Shown: piece by piece, positions 63,873 to 64,000 of the stretch | How the letters are laid out: every line of letters begins with the position of its first letter | Numbering within the stretch: the stretch's first letter is position 1 | DNA from: an uncultured Bacilli bacterium | Lineage (GTDB): Bacteria; Bacillota_I; Bacilli_A; RF39; UBA660 | DNA length: 64,000 bases | Reading direction: 5' to 3' | Assembly: GCA_934102255.1 (NCBI GenBank) | Contig: CAKOSN010000006.1 | Span: 1 to 64,000, forward strand | The notes under the pieces: model-generated | Databases searched by the model: none | What the model was told of the DNA's origin: nothing | Seen by the model: only the letters and a program-made list of their open reading frames with translations | Made by a program: the position numbers and the translations under genes

Positions 63873-64000
63873 TTAAACAATCATTCTATCTCGTTCTTTT
63901 ATATCATAGACTTCTACAGCAGAATTATCTCTTATAACAGAATCTTCTAAATCAGCATAATTAAAATCTACTCTTTCAATTTTACTCTCTAATCTTTCAA
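63873..64000 (-). CDS. Partial helical T7SS-linked protein (C-terminal 42 residues)
   Basis: The frame enters from beyond the window end and closes with TAA at 63873-63875. It reads ERLESKIERVDFNYADLEDS...VEVYDIKERDRMIV. The final KERDR-hydrophobic motif is also at the end of the 56655-56960 protein, indicating a paralogue or shared C-terminal signal. The N-terminal part is not visible, so its full length is unknown. Confidence 0.65.
   Translation of the reverse strand, partial: ERLESKIERVDFNYADLEDSVIRDNSAVEVYDIKERDRMIV

Overview
The window is about 64 kb of very AT-rich DNA from a low-GC Firmicute. Gene content (TGA used as a stop, YlbD/YlbE and YunB homologues, T-box leaders, ParE-ParC, a Firmicutes-type T7SS with EssC and an EsaB-like protein) points to a Bacilli lineage close to the gut RF39/Mollicutes-like groups. 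That placement is an inference. Nearly all genes lie on the minus strand. The plus-strand exceptions are a ferredoxin, one unknown gene, an AAA ATPase, a secreted-protease island and IS remnants.

Layout. 1-560: end of an IS3-type element, tRNA-Gly(CCC), tRNA-Cys(GCA) and a tRNA-Cys-like hairpin. 0.6-4.6 kb: small unknown genes, a HAD nucleotidase-like protein and an alpha/beta hydrolase. 4.7-9.6 kb: tandem array of secreted or membrane Tim44-like/zinc-ribbon paralogues with serine-rich linkers. 9.9-16 kb: Tad-like (type II/IV secretion) locus with a MinD-type ATPase, a CpaF homologue that looks catalytically degenerate, TadB, TadC and two accessory membrane proteins. 16.1-17.05 kb: two tandem copies of a cassette encoding a 24-residue hydrophobic peptide convergent with a small RNA (type I toxin-antitoxin-like). 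17-22.2 kb: ylbE, ylbD, parC, parE. 22.3-26.1 kb: surface protein and a T-box-controlled thrS. 26.1-35.3 kb: lipoprotein, nuclease-like, LysM, PH-like, lipase-like and unknown membrane proteins. 35.3-38.3 kb: mobile region with a frameshifted IS30 transposase, GC-rich palindromes and a third 24-residue-peptide cassette broken by an internally deleted IS3-type element. 38.3-44.6 kb: yunB, an acidic membrane protein, ferredoxin, cysteine desulfurase and two paralogous sigma-70 factors with a long unusual N-terminal region. 44.9-52.5 kb: unknown protein, DUF1653, AAA ATPase with palindromic operators, T-box-controlled trpS and a giant pseudopilin-like protein. 52.6-56.6 kb: plus-strand island with a secreted S1 protease and a decayed IS256 transposase. 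56.6-64 kb: type VII secretion operon (EssC, EsaB, WXG100 proteins and helical partners).

The most noteworthy candidate system is the thrice-repeated micro-protein/small-RNA cassette (16.1-17.05 and 37.4-38.3 kb). It has a bidirectional terminator, an extended -10 promoter for the RNA, and 5' modules shared by both transcripts. Other notable signals are the tRNA-Cys-mimicking hairpin, the degenerate CpaF beside an intact MinD-type ATPase, the two sigma factors with a novel N-terminal domain, and an IS256 pseudogene whose in-frame TGA codons fall at Trp positions.
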